This document shows positions 26,545 to 35,852 of a stretch of 64,000 nucleotides of DNA, in pieces; within the stretch, counting starts at the first letter, position 1, and each line of letters starts with the position of its first letter. This DNA comes from Natronorubrum halophilum. GTDB taxonomy: Archaea > Halobacteriota > Halobacteria > Halobacteriales > Natrialbaceae. The stretch covers positions 558,001 to 622,000 of the forward strand of contig NZ_QQTY01000003.1 of assembly GCF_003670115.1 (NCBI RefSeq), given 5' to 3'. A program made the position numbers and the translations under genes. Under the pieces are notes generated by a model that ran no database searches, had not been told where the DNA came from, and was given only the letters and a program-made list of their open reading frames with translations.

Positions 26545-27677
26545 TAGGTATCACCCCCGATTCCGTCGATGACATCATCGCCAGTCAGATCGTCTGGGAG
26601 ATTCAGATTCCCCACCTCCGGATCCTTGAACCCGCCCGGGACGGCGTGACGCCAGTCGGCCGCGTGCCCTGGAGCCGGACCAGGATAGCCGCTCTGTTGG
26701 CGGCTCTGGACCTCGGCCGGGTGCTGCTGCAGTTCGCGCTCGTTGGGTGTGTTCGTCTTCGTCTCTTCGTAGCCGGACCACTCGGTGTAGTAGCCGAAGC
26801 CGTGGAGGCCGTTGACGGCCATGACCACGTACTTCAGGATGCCCACATCCGGCACGAGCGGCGACAAGAGATCGTCGAGGGTGTCGATGACGCTGCCGTC
26901 GACGATCGTCCAGAGACACCGTAGTCGGTCCTCTCGAGAGAGACGGGTAAACGTCCCGCCGCCCGGGAACTGCTCGTTCGGTGAGACGGGGTCCTCGTTC
27001 TTTCCGAGTGCGATGAATTCCGCGGCAACGACGTCGAAGACGAGCGTGAACGTCGGTGCGTAGGGGTAATTCTGGAGAACGCGGTGGACCGATTCGGTAG
27101 CCGTCTCGACCGCCAGGTCGAACGTCGCCAATCCCTCCGCGGTCTCATCGAGATTGGCGAACCCGATCTCGAATCGTTCGAGTGGGCCGAACGTGAGGTA
27201 TTCCTCGAGCGCCTCGCCGTCCAGATCGAGGTCCAGGAGGCTGAGGTCGGTGAGATTCAACAGGGCGTCTAGATCGGAGCCGAGACCCGTCGTGTCGACC
27301 GTCACCTCGAACATGCTCCGCGGCATCTCCGGTCCTGAACCACCCGAGAGACCGAGTAGCGATTTATCAGTCACCAGTTCGGCGCGAATCTCCTGGAAAT
27401 GGTTGAAGTCCCAGATTAGGAACTTCTCTAACCCGACATCGAGGCCGCCAGGAACGTGCTCCGGTCCGAGTTCGTCCTCGAGCCCCGGTGTTCGTGGCAC
27501 GATCGCGTCAACGATCGATCGGTACGTATCCGCTGTATGTGGATCGCTTTGCAGCGGTGCATCCATCGCGGCTGCCGCAGTTTCGAAGGTCGCGTTTGAC
27601 ATGGATAGGGCTGCGAGCCCGCCGATGCCTTTGACGACACCTCGTCGGCTTACGTGGCTTCTATCGTTTTCGTGCAT
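26544..27677 (-). CDS. Tat-exported subunit-3-like partner of the GMC dehydrogenase
   Basis: 377 residues. It has a twin-arginine signal (VSRRGVVKGIGGLAAL) and a SIVDAIVPRTPGLE section that resembles the small subunit of gluconate 2-dehydrogenase. It is much longer than the roughly 200-residue bacterial subunit, with a central section rich in Leu/Asp (LNLTDLSLLDLDLDGEALEEYL). Its stop overlaps the GMC start (TAATG). The likely role is to guide or anchor the flavoprotein on the outer membrane face. Direct similarity outside the N-terminal third is weak, so the name rests partly on context. Confidence 0.75.
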   Translation of the reverse strand: MHENDRSHVSRRGVVKGIGGLAALSMSNATFETAAAAMDAPLQSDPHTADTYRSIVDAIVPRTPGLEDELGPEHVPGGLDVGLEKFLIWDFNHFQEIRAELVTDKSLLGLSGGSGPEMPRSMFEVTVDTTGLGSDLDALLNLTDLSLLDLDLDGEALEEYLTFGPLERFEIGFANLDETAEGLATFDLAVETATESVHRVLQNYPYAPTFTLVFDVVAAEFIALGKNEDPVSPNEQFPGGGTFTRLSREDRLRCLWTIVDGSVIDTLDDLLSPLVPDVGILKYVVMAVNGLHGFGYYTEWSGYEETKTNTPNERELQQHPAEVQSRQQSGYPGPAPGHAADWRHAVPGGFKDPEVGNLNLPDDLTGDDVIDGIGGDT

Positions 27678-27698
27678 GATGTGGTCCGGGTCACATCA
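27677..27698. promoter_or_regulatory. Candidate operator before the GMC operon
   Basis: Perfect inverted repeat TGATGTG-N8-CACATCA directly upstream of the start codon of the Tat-signal gene, in the region shared with the divergent IclR gene. Its place at the expected transcription start fits a repressor site, possibly for that IclR protein. Confidence 0.45.
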
Positions 27699-28013
27699 GT
27701 AACCATCGGTTTGCTACTGTGTGACTCCATCGCAAGAGAACCACAGGATGTTTTATAAATATGAGCAACTGATACAAAATACATTATTAGGGAACTACAT
27801 CACGAAAAGTGGAGATAAGAAAAGGGCTTCAGATCAGACTATGTGCAGTATAATCGGTTTTAAGGGAGTATTTTTGGAATTGAATACTCAGCAGTAATAT
27901 TTAAACACCCGAGTTGCCTTTCTGTTTATTTAACATTAGTATATTAAGAATGTATGTTGGTTCTGTCCCATATTATCGAACAACTTCAAGGGGTCCGGAG
28001 TCGATGGGGGTCC
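27699..28013. other. AT-rich divergent intergenic region
   Basis: About 315 bp of AT-rich DNA between the GMC operon and the IclR gene. It should contain both promoters (for example the TTTATAAATATGAG stretch near 27750 for the minus strand and the TATTTAAACACC stretch near 27898 for the plus strand). No gene. Confidence 0.5.
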
Positions 28014-28790
28014 ATGGGTGAAGGGCCATCAGTTCCGATCAACTCGGTGAAACGGTCGTATCTTATCCTTGACGAACTACGCATGCGCGGTCGAGCGGGG
28101 ACAACCGAACTCGCGGATGCGCTGGAACTCCCGAAGAGCACCGTCCACAACCATCTCCTGACACTCGCGAAGCTCGGTTATCTCGTCGGAGAGGAGGGGT
28201 CCTACCGGCTCGGGGCCCGGTATCTCCACTTAGGACAAGAGTCACGAAACTCCCGTGCAGTGTTCCGGCACGGCCGCGACGCCGCTGAAACGCTCGCAGA
28301 GCAGTCGGAGAAGTACTGTCAACTTGCCATCGAAGAAAATGGAGACGTGGCAGTAATTCAGTCCACACAGTGGGTTCCCGATAACGGTACTCGTCCATCC
28401 CAACAGCCGTATCCCATGCGGGCACACCTTCACACGAATGCGCTCGGGAAGGCGATACTCGCACACCTGCCGCCCGAACGAATTACGGAGATTATCGACC
28501 GACGCGGCCTGACGGCCCAGACGGAACTGACCGTGACCGACGAGGACACCCTCCGAACTGAGATCGAGACCATACGCGACCGGGGATACGCCGTTGACCG
28601 GGGCGAACTCATCAGAGGGATGGTCGGTGTCGCTGCTCCTATCGTAACTGACCAGACCGTTCACGGGGCAGTCGCCGCTTACGGCGCCGGCAATGAGATG
28701 GAGGAGGCACTCGACGAAGGGTTGCCCGATCTCGTCACGGAGACTGCGGATGATATTCGGGCAGATATCGTCTTTGCGCGCCCCGACTAG
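28014..28790 (+). CDS. IclR-family transcriptional regulator
   Basis: 258 residues from the ATG at 28014 (MGEGPSVPINSVKRSYLILD). The N-terminal winged helix (GTTELADALELPKSTVHNHL, then LTLAKLGYL) and the C-terminal effector domain (MRAHLHTNALGKAILAHLP, ... GMVGVAAPIVTDQTVHGAVAAYG) are complete. It is divergent from the GMC operon and upstream of an acyl-CoA ligase on the same strand, so both are possible targets. The ligand may be an aromatic or sugar acid, as in other IclR proteins. Confidence 0.88.
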   Translation: MGEGPSVPINSVKRSYLILDELRMRGRAGTTELADALELPKSTVHNHLLTLAKLGYLVGEEGSYRLGARYLHLGQESRNSRAVFRHGRDAAETLAEQSEKYCQLAIEENGDVAVIQSTQWVPDNGTRPSQQPYPMRAHLHTNALGKAILAHLPPERITEIIDRRGLTAQTELTVTDEDTLRTEIETIRDRGYAVDRGELIRGMVGVAAPIVTDQTVHGAVAAYGAGNEMEEALDEGLPDLVTETADDIRADIVFARPD

Positions 28791-29011
28791 ATCTCCTTAG
28801 AGGCTCGTTTACATATACTCCATCTCGAGGTGGTTCTATATCGCAGTTCTCACTGCAGTTTCGTGCCACAATGTGGGACACACGCCAAATCAGGAACTTG
28901 CGGTGGATGCCGTGTTATGAGAGTATCCGGCACAGCTTCGTCTATTATCCTCTGTTGATATGTAATTCGCGTGCAAAAAGTCAGATGTTCTGGCAGGTGA
29001 TTCGTCCGGCC

Positions 29012-30520
29012 ATGAACTTCGGGAACGTCGTTGATCACGCTGCGAGGAATGCTCCGGACTCGTGGGCGGTAGGAGACTTGAAACGGCAGTTAACGTATGC
29101 CGAACTGTCGACGGAGTCAAGTGCAGCAGCGAACCTTCTCGTCGCGCGCGGTGTAGAGTCCGACGATCGCGTCGCCATCTGTCTCCGGAATCAGGTTCCG
29201 TTCTTGACCGCGTACCTCGGTGCGATGAAGTGCGGCGCCGTTCCTGTCCCCATCAACACGAGATTCACCGACGAACAGGTGCACTACGTGCTCGACACTA
29301 GTGACGTCTCGGTCCTCGTGACTGACGAGGCGTTCGAATCTCTCGCGACGGACGTAGAAACGATGATTACCGTCGACGGGTGCGTCGGTGCTAAATTTCG
29401 CACGTTGCTTGAGGAAGTGTCGGACACGTATACCGTCTATCCGCGACGGAGCGCCGAGACGGCAGCGGTCGTTTACAGCAGCGGCACGACCGGACGCCCG
29501 AAAGGTGTCTGTCATACTCACGGCAATATCATTGCCAATGCACGGGGAATTTGTACGTATCATCGCTTAACCCGAGACGATATCGGTCTGACGGTGAGTC
29601 AGTGTTTCCATGTCACCGGTCTCAACGTCACGACGACGCCGCTACTCCTGGCCGAGGCGGAGAATTGGTTCCTGCCGGAGTGGGATGCCGTCTCCATGGC
29701 GGAGAACATCGAGACTCGAGAAATCACCTATACGTTCCTCACACCAAATATGGTGAGTGATCTGATCACTGACGAGGCTGTCGACAACTACGATTTCTCG
29801 TCACTGCAGCGGGTCGTTGTCGGTGGAGCACCGATGCCGACAGAACTGTTCGACGCTGCCGAGGCAACACTCCATGCGACGGTCCTCGAGGGGTACGGGA
29901 TGACCGAGACGACACCGCTGGCGGCATTTAATCGGCCCGATACGGAGGTGCGGAAGCCAGGCAGTGTCGGTCCGCCAGCTTACGAAGTCGTCGACCTGCG
30001 CATCGAGGACCTCGAGACGGAGCAGCCAGTTAACCGGGGGGAACGCGGCGAACTACTCTGGCGGGGGGACACGGTGACACCGGGTTTCGAGCGCCAGCAG
30101 CGTGACGCCGAGTCTTTCGTTGAGCGGGATGGAACTCGGTGGCTCCGCTCGGGCGATATTGGATATCTCGATAAGCACGGTCACCTCTTCGTCGTTGGTC
30201 GGCGTGGGAATATGTTCACTGTCGGTTGTGCAAACGTCTACCCACGCGAAATCGAGGAGGTCCTCTACGAAATCGACGGCGTCACGGGAGCAGCGATTAT
30301 CGATGCTCTTGACGATCGCCAAGGCGCAGTCATCACGGCCATCGTCACACGTGATGGCGACGTCACCAAGGCACGGATCCGCGAGATTTGTACCGCCCGC
30401 CTCAGAGAACACGAGGTGCCAGAGCGAATTGAATTCGTCGACGACATTCCCCGTACGTCGACTGGGAAGATCGACCGTGTAGCGCTTGAGAACCATTTTG
30501 GAACACTCTCTTCCGCCTGA
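29012..30520 (+). CDS. Acyl-CoA synthetase / AMP-dependent ligase
   Basis: 502 residues from the ATG at 29012 (MNFGNVVDHAARNAPD). ANL-superfamily motifs: A3 YSSGTTGRPKGVCHTHG, A5 YGMTET, A7 WLRSGDIGY, and the A10 Lys in RTSTGKIDR. The hinge region NMFTVGCANVYPREIEEV deviates slightly from the usual GGENIYP. It would activate a carboxylic acid to the CoA thioester via an adenylate. It follows the IclR gene after 220 bp on the same strand. The open frame upstream of 29012 is basic and not part of the family. Confidence 0.88.
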   Translation: MNFGNVVDHAARNAPDSWAVGDLKRQLTYAELSTESSAAANLLVARGVESDDRVAICLRNQVPFLTAYLGAMKCGAVPVPINTRFTDEQVHYVLDTSDVSVLVTDEAFESLATDVETMITVDGCVGAKFRTLLEEVSDTYTVYPRRSAETAAVVYSSGTTGRPKGVCHTHGNIIANARGICTYHRLTRDDIGLTVSQCFHVTGLNVTTTPLLLAEAENWFLPEWDAVSMAENIETREITYTFLTPNMVSDLITDEAVDNYDFSSLQRVVVGGAPMPTELFDAAEATLHATVLEGYGMTETTPLAAFNRPDTEVRKPGSVGPPAYEVVDLRIEDLETEQPVNRGERGELLWRGDTVTPGFERQQRDAESFVERDGTRWLRSGDIGYLDKHGHLFVVGRRGNMFTVGCANVYPREIEEVLYEIDGVTGAAIIDALDDRQGAVITAIVTRDGDVTKARIREICTARLREHEVPERIEFVDDIPRTSTGKIDRVALENHFGTLSSA

Positions 30521-31037
30521 ATTTAGGCTCTCGATGCTACCGGTTCTGATCGGATGTCGTTCTGTCGATCGGTTCGGAATGGTCGCGATACGATTCGAAC
30601 GATGGACCGCGCGAATATTGCCCCTCAACCGACGATAACTGCTGGCACGAAAGTACTGTGGACGCGTTATTGACCGATTTGATTGAATCAGGATTCAACA
30701 GATCCTACCAGAATGAGGCACTTGCAGAAACACTCTCTGGGGAGACGGTATCTGGCTGACGTGAGACATTGCAAACTACCCCACTAACCGGAGATCGCCT
30801 CCACGTCAGCGATCACCTGACGCTCGATCTCCGGTCGCCCTGTCCGATCTTCACCACTACTGGATAGGGGCTCCAACATCGGTCCATTACCGAGATCTTC
30901 TGGGCGTGATAGGGGGGTGTCCGGGTGGAATAAGTGGATACCTGAACAAATGCTAATACTGACGGTCCTGTATTAAACGTACGATCCATATCGATCCGTG
31001 AGCTGCGTTTTCGCTCGTCTATTTTTAACAGGATCAA
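30521..31037. other. Intergenic region with a coding-like fragment
   Basis: About 500 bp. From roughly 30553 to 30759 the plus strand has an acidic frame without a start codon (including EYCPSTDDNCWHESTVDALL and TDLIESGFNRSYQNEALAET), which looks like the tail of a lost gene. A nested inverted repeat follows at 30788-30834. The rest shows nothing recognisable. Confidence 0.4.
30788..30834. repeat. Nested inverted repeat
   Basis: Outer arms CCGGAGATCG and CGATCTCCGG, both perfect, enclose inner arms CGTCAG and CTGACG around a seven-base loop. The structure could fold as a long hairpin with a small internal bulge. It lies in non-coding DNA between convergent transcription units, so a terminator or a mobile-element end are the simplest readings. 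Confidence 0.5.
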
Positions 31038-32236
31038 TTACCAAGTCAAGCCTTCGTACGTGATTCCAGGCCGTGGATCCACAATTCGTCGACCATCAAC
31101 AACCACCGGCGTCGCCATCGCATCGAACTCCTCGTCGAGCGTCGCGAATTCGTCCCAGTCCGTGACAATAACGGTACCATCAGCGCCAGCAAGGGCGTCC
31201 GCTGCCGAGTTCGCATATTCGATATCGGGGAATCGCTCTTGCATTGGCTCGATCGCGACTGGATCGTAGGCAACGATCTCGGTTCCTCGTTCTTTGAGCC
31301 GTTCGGTCATCGGAATGGCCCGCGAATTCCGAATGTCGTCCGTACGTGGTTTGAACGCCAACCCAAGAACCGCGATCCGCGCATCCTCGAGGTCGACATG
31401 GCTTTCAAGCAACTCGAGCATGCGTTCAGGCTGGCGATCGTTGATCTCGACAGCGGCCTCGAGCACGGCTGGATCGTACGCTTCCTCGCGTGCGGCCGCA
31501 ATGATCGCATTGACGTCCTTCGGGAAACAGGAGCCACCCCAGCCGACACCGCTGCGGAGGAACTGTTCGGAGATGCGGTCATCGAGGCCGATCGCGTCCA
31601 TCACTTCGTACGCGTCGAGGCCAAATTCCTTGCAGATGTTCCCGAGGTCGTTGACAAGACTGATTTTTGAGGCGAGGAACGCGTTGTTCGCGTACTTGAT
31701 CATCGAGGCCGTTTGCGGGTCGGTGTCGACGACTGGCGTTTCGGTCTCGAGAACCGGTTCGAACACATCGTGTAGCCGTTGTGATGCCCATTCGGAGTTC
31801 GTCCCGACGACGAGTTTGTCGGGATCCTGAAAGTCCGCGACTGCGCTCCCCTCGCGGAGGAATTCGGGGTTCATCCCCACCTCGATAGCATCGTTATTGT
31901 CCGCCCCTTCGCGGATCGCTGGCTCGAGAACGTTCGTAATACTTGGCGGCGTTACCGTACTCTTGATGACGACCAGATGTCGCTCGTCTTTGTCGGCGAG
32001 TGCAGCCCCGGTCGCTTCGGCGGCCGCTTCTAGTGCTCCGAGGTTGATACTGCCATCATCGTTTGACGGCGTCCCGATCGCTAAAAAGGTAACATCTGAC
32101 TCTGGAACGGCGTCGTAGGAGGTAGTAGCCTCGAGTCGATTTCCGACGTGGGTCTCGAGAAGGTCCTTGAGCCCGGGTTCGGAGATTGGTGCCTGTCCGT
32201 TGTTGAGCGTCTCGATGACCTCTTCATCAATCGCTC
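31038..32236 (-). pseudogene. UDP-glucose 6-dehydrogenase, 5' truncated at an IS element
   Basis: The frame is continuous from the IS boundary (IDEEVIETLNNGQAPISEPG) to the normal C-terminus (ITYEGLTW), and resembles the intact copy at 36701-37987 through the catalytic GWGGSCFPKD and the C-terminal domain. About 30 N-terminal residues, with the GxGxxG nucleotide-binding strand and the start codon, are missing, replaced by the IS1595-family element. A GTG at 31880 could give a C-terminal fragment without cofactor-binding domain. The gene is therefore inactive, which is tolerable because a second copy exists. Confidence 0.85.
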
Positions 32237-33290
32237 TTATGTAGAACTGTGGAACGAGTCGATCGCAACGCTATCGACGAGTGTCAATATCGGTGCCCTC
32301 ACGCGATTTAATGACTGGAGCAATCCGAAAGTGTGAGCGGCCTGTTCCAAGCCCTGCTTGGACAGGCCGCGGAACTTCCGCAGCCACGGATGAATCACCG
32401 ACCAGAGACTCTCGACGTGGTTAATGTGGACGCCGTCAGGCGAAACATACCGTTCGTCGTGCATCACAACTCGATGATCATAGTCGAGTCTCCGATACGC
32501 TTGCAACCCATCGGTCCAGACCTCTCCCAGCCACTGGGAGAGGTCTTCAGTCTCCTGGATCACGCTGAGAAGATCACTCTCAAAGCGAATTCCTTTCTTT
32601 GCCCGGATCACGGTGAGCTCGTCGCGGCGTGCCGCGACGAGTGTTAGCTGATCGCCGTGACGCCCCTTCCAGCGAATGCGTCCCCTACGGAACGATCCCC
32701 CACGATAGCGGCTCTCTCGTGGGGGATCTTGTCCTTTGTAGCCCGAACAGACTTTGCCGCTCTCATCGACTTCAGTCGGACCAAGCATCGTCTGCTGGAT
32801 TCGTGCCCAAACAGCGGGGAAGCCGCGAGAAATCGCGGCTTCCACGTCTCGAATCGCGTAATCGACGGTCATGTAGGTTCGATCAACCAATACCGCGATC
32901 TGTGAGATGCTCAACAACGTATCAGCGTAGAGAATGTACGCGAGAAGCACCTCACCGCAGGAGAGGTGCTTCTCGTGGAATGGCGTTCCATACGTGTATA
33001 CTGGGCGAAAATCACAGTTTCGGCACCAAATACGGTCGAGATCGTCCCAGACACGAATGCTCTGGTGATCGCAGTGTGGACAAATAGCGTCCGCCCAGAA
33101 CTGCTTGAGTCGCCGCTCGATGCGGACATCGAGCGGCTCCGTCCGAAGGGCTAAGACCTCTAGGTCCACTAGTTGACGTAGCATCCTGCCGAAAGTTGGA
33201 ATGGTACTGGACATACCTCCAAATTGGCGGCAGGATGCTGTAATTCTACGTCTGAGAAACGTCTTTCCGCAGTTCTACATAAGAGCGATT
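32229..33290 (-). mobile_element. IS1595-family insertion sequence
   Basis: About 1.06 kb bounded by near-perfect inverted repeats: AATCGCTCTTATGTAGAACT at 32229 and its complement ending at 33290, one mismatch per 20-25 bases. It encodes one full-length transposase, whose stop codon lies inside the left repeat. No target duplication is visible and the outer flank does not contain the missing start of the UDP-glucose dehydrogenase, so insertion was accompanied or followed by a deletion. Confidence 0.85.
32237..33214 (-). CDS. IS1595-family transposase (ISXO2-like DDE)
   Basis: 325 residues. An N-terminal zinc ribbon (ICPHCDHQSIRVW ... WCRNCDFRPVYTYGTPF) and helix-turn-helix (ISQIAVLVDRTYMTVDYAI) precede the ISXO2-like catalytic domain. 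The latter has TEVDESGKV (first Asp/Glu), VWTDGLQAYRRLDY (second Asp) and INHVESLWSVIHPWLRKFRG (N-H-V-E in place of the third acid). All family landmarks are present without frameshift, so the element may be active. Confidence 0.88.
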   Translation of the reverse strand: MSSTIPTFGRMLRQLVDLEVLALRTEPLDVRIERRLKQFWADAICPHCDHQSIRVWDDLDRIWCRNCDFRPVYTYGTPFHEKHLSCGEVLLAYILYADTLLSISQIAVLVDRTYMTVDYAIRDVEAAISRGFPAVWARIQQTMLGPTEVDESGKVCSGYKGQDPPRESRYRGGSFRRGRIRWKGRHGDQLTLVAARRDELTVIRAKKGIRFESDLLSVIQETEDLSQWLGEVWTDGLQAYRRLDYDHRVVMHDERYVSPDGVHINHVESLWSVIHPWLRKFRGLSKQGLEQAAHTFGLLQSLNRVRAPILTLVDSVAIDSFHSST

Positions 33291-33609
33291 TTTGTCGAGC
33301 ACGGTGAAGGTGGACAAGTTCATTTCTCGAGTCTCAGCGATTTTGCGTCGAATCTCCGTCCGATCTCTTCCGAGCGCTGACAACACATTCTCGACAGCTC
33401 TGACGAGCTAGTCGTTCGACGATTCCGAAACCCGTCACAATGAGATGTACAGCACGATTGAGGGTGGACCAGTGACCTCGTCAAATGGTTACGAGCCGTT
33501 TGGACTGATTGATGTACTCGCTGACCCATGCCGATAGACGTTCGGTGATTAGCGTTCGGTAGTGGATGTTTCACTACAACCGAATGCTCGTGCGTTTTAT
33601 TAACTAGCA
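33291..33609. other. Gene-free stretch beside the IS element
   Basis: About 320 bp. It lacks any recognisable part of the UDP-glucose dehydrogenase N-terminus. Only basic, non-haloarchaeal frames are present. Confidence 0.4.
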
Positions 33610-34137
33610 ATGACACATCTGTATTGGATGATCAAAGCAGCACTGTGGGAATCTTGGCTCAAGGACACGCTCCTACAGGATCTTCGCTCTGACGAGACTC
33701 CGGACCCGGTCCCGTTTTTCGAACACGCAGAGGGCGAACCCGAGACGAGCAGTGCACTAAGCAGTTACAAGTGGGGTAAGAACGACGGAGAGTACCTCTA
33801 TCTGGTGTATCTGTTGGATGATACGGACGCCTGCGACGTGACACCGATCTACGTCGGCGAATCTGCCGATATCAGTTCGCGAATCGGGCAGCACTCCCGA
33901 AAGATTCGGAATGCACTCCCAATCACGGAGTGGGAGGATGACGGTCAGTGGGGTAGTTTTTCGAAATACGACCATATCGCTGCAATGCGTCATCCAACGC
34001 TCGTGGACGTTGGGATCAATGCTCTCGCTATCGCGGCGAGTCTTGGCTGGTATCTCCTCGAGCCATACATCGAGGTCGTTCGACCCCTCAGTCCACGTAA
34101 TCGACAACGGCAGCCGGGAACGCAGCGTCCTTACTGA
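33610..34137 (+). CDS. GIY-YIG-like nuclease domain protein, C-terminus doubtful
   Basis: 175 residues. The section LYLVYLLDD...VTPIYVGESADISSRIGQHSRKI has the shape of a GIY-YIG nuclease core (here VYL and IYVGE, with Arg in the following helix). The N-terminal WESWLKDTLLQDLRSDE and FEHAEGEPETSSALSSYKW are acidic and haloarchaeal. After about residue 130 the protein turns basic and Pro/Gln-rich (RPLSPRNRQRQPGTQRPY), so the 3' end is probably frameshifted or joined to other DNA. The metal-binding Glu expected later in the domain is not evident, so activity is doubtful. Confidence 0.55.
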   Translation: MTHLYWMIKAALWESWLKDTLLQDLRSDETPDPVPFFEHAEGEPETSSALSSYKWGKNDGEYLYLVYLLDDTDACDVTPIYVGESADISSRIGQHSRKIRNALPITEWEDDGQWGSFSKYDHIAAMRHPTLVDVGINALAIAASLGWYLLEPYIEVVRPLSPRNRQRQPGTQRPY

Positions 34138-34149
34138 GCGACAGCCAAA

Positions 34150-34986
34150 TCACGCGCCGAGCAGCGTCACGCCGCCACCGCCGACAATCGCTAATCCACC
34201 TAACCCGAAACACACCAGCCAGAACGGCACGCGCTCGACGACGCGCATCAGGATCCCGATCGTTGCATACCCTACGATGGCGCTCGTCGCCAGTGCTACG
34301 AGTGCTGCCTCGAGACTCACGCCTGGGACACCGCCTTCAGTGACGAAAATCAACAGACCAGCACCGATCCCCGCCGGAATCGACAGCAAGAACGACAGGC
34401 GAAACGCCGAGGGAGCCTCGTACGACCGGAAGATGAGGGCACTCGTCGTGACGCCAGATCGAGAGACGCCCGGAAGGATCGAGAGTCCCTGAACAGCCCC
34501 GACGAGGATTGCGTCCCAAAGTGTCGGTTCGGATTTGGCTGCGAGGTCGACTGACTCCGAGGCGAGCTGCAACACGCCCGTCAGCACCAGTAGGAGTCCG
34601 ATCGCCGCGATGAACACGCCGCCCGACAGCTCGCTGACGAACCCAACTGCCAGGAAATACAGCGGGAGGCCGATCAGCCCCGTCGCGAGACACGCCACGA
34701 CGACGAACGATGTCACTGCGTTCGGCCCGACGAAGGCTGTCTGTGGTCGCCATTCGGGGGCTGCCTCGAGACTCTCGAGGATATCCGCTCGGTAGTACAG
34801 CGCCGACGAGAGCGTCGTTCCCAGTTGTAAGAACAGCGCCAGTTGCAGGGCGTGATCCGGTGACGTTCCGACGAGCGTCAGAAAAAGCGAGAGGTTGCCC
34901 TGTGAGGACACTGGCAGCCACTCGACGACCCCCTGGACGACCCCCGCCAGGATCGCGACGATCAGATCCCAATACTCGTCGATCAT
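34150..34986 (-). CDS. uppP: Undecaprenyl-diphosphatase-like protein (UppP/BacA)
   Basis: 278 residues with about eight membrane segments. The catalytic motifs are complete: EWLPVSSQGNL (E-x3-S-x-S/Q-G) near residue 22 and LPGVSRSGVTTSALI near residue 168. In archaea it would recycle polyprenyl (dolichyl) diphosphate carriers used for glycan synthesis. It is next to NDP-sugar genes, which fits a role in surface glycosylation. Its start lies near the 3' end of the decayed epimerase gene on the same strand. Confidence 0.92.
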   Translation of the reverse strand: MIDEYWDLIVAILAGVVQGVVEWLPVSSQGNLSLFLTLVGTSPDHALQLALFLQLGTTLSSALYYRADILESLEAAPEWRPQTAFVGPNAVTSFVVVACLATGLIGLPLYFLAVGFVSELSGGVFIAAIGLLLVLTGVLQLASESVDLAAKSEPTLWDAILVGAVQGLSILPGVSRSGVTTSALIFRSYEAPSAFRLSFLLSIPAGIGAGLLIFVTEGGVPGVSLEAALVALATSAIVGYATIGILMRVVERVPFWLVCFGLGGLAIVGGGGVTLLGA

Positions 34987-34993
34987 TGGTCCC

Positions 34994-35670
34994 TCACGAG
35001 TTCAGCACCAGCGGCTCGTACCACTCACGGTTCGCCCGGTACCAGTCGATAAACTGCGAGACGCCCTCGCGAATCGACGGGCGTACTGTTCGCCGGCGAG
35101 TTTCGAGACGCCGTACGGCGATACCGGCGTCGTCGGATGCTCCTCATCGTACGGCAGGTACTCGGGTTTGCCGTAGACAGACGACGAACTCGCGAGGACG
35201 ACGCGCTCGATGTCCGTGTCACGTGCCGCGTCCAGGACGTTCAACGTGCCGTCGACATTGATATCGTTGGGCTTCCGCGGGTTGTCGACGCTCGTTCGCA
35301 CCCCAGCCTGGGCGGCCTGGTGGTAAACCACGTCGACGTCGTCCACCAGCCGATCGACGAGGTCCGCGTGGCGCACATCGCCGTCGACGAACTCGTAGCT
35401 CCCGGCGTTCGCCCCGGGAATTTCGGTTTCGTCGTACTCGAGCATGTTCCCCTCCGTATCAGCCGTCGAACCCGGGTCTGACGAATTCACTGGGGAGTCA
35501 GCTGACTCCTGTGCGGCCTGTCGTCCGAGCTCGATGTTCTGTTCTTTGATGCCAATGTCGTAGTACGGATCGAGATTGTCCAGCACCGTGACGTCGTGGC
35601 CCTCGAGGGCAAAAGACTCGGCGAGGTGCCCGCCGATAAAGCCGGCCCCTCCGGTTACAAGAATGTCCAT
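34994..35670 (-). pseudogene. NDP-sugar epimerase with internal deletion
   Basis: The first 200 residues are a normal extended SDR (MDILVTGGAGFIGGHL, YHQAAQAGVRTS, ASSSSVYGKPEYL and the catalytic YGVSKLAGEQYA). Immediately after this the frame continues as nonsense, but in another frame the typical C-terminus appears: IREGVSQFIDWYRANREWYE, then PLVLNS and a stop at 34994. About 100 residues of the substrate-binding domain are missing, with a frameshift at the join. The gene is thus a deletion pseudogene of a UDP-glucose 4-epimerase-like enzyme. Confidence 0.85.
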
Positions 35671-35852
35671 ATACATAATAGATTTCAGAGAGAGATCAAA
35701 AATCTGCTGATTCAATCACTCCCACGTTATAAGGGGTGCAAAAATCAATCACTTTACTGACTATACAACCTCTCCTCGCTTTACCACTGTCCAGCGACAG
35801 AAATGTAAGATAATGATGGTGAAACTAAGAGAGCCGACCAAATATCCGTTTC

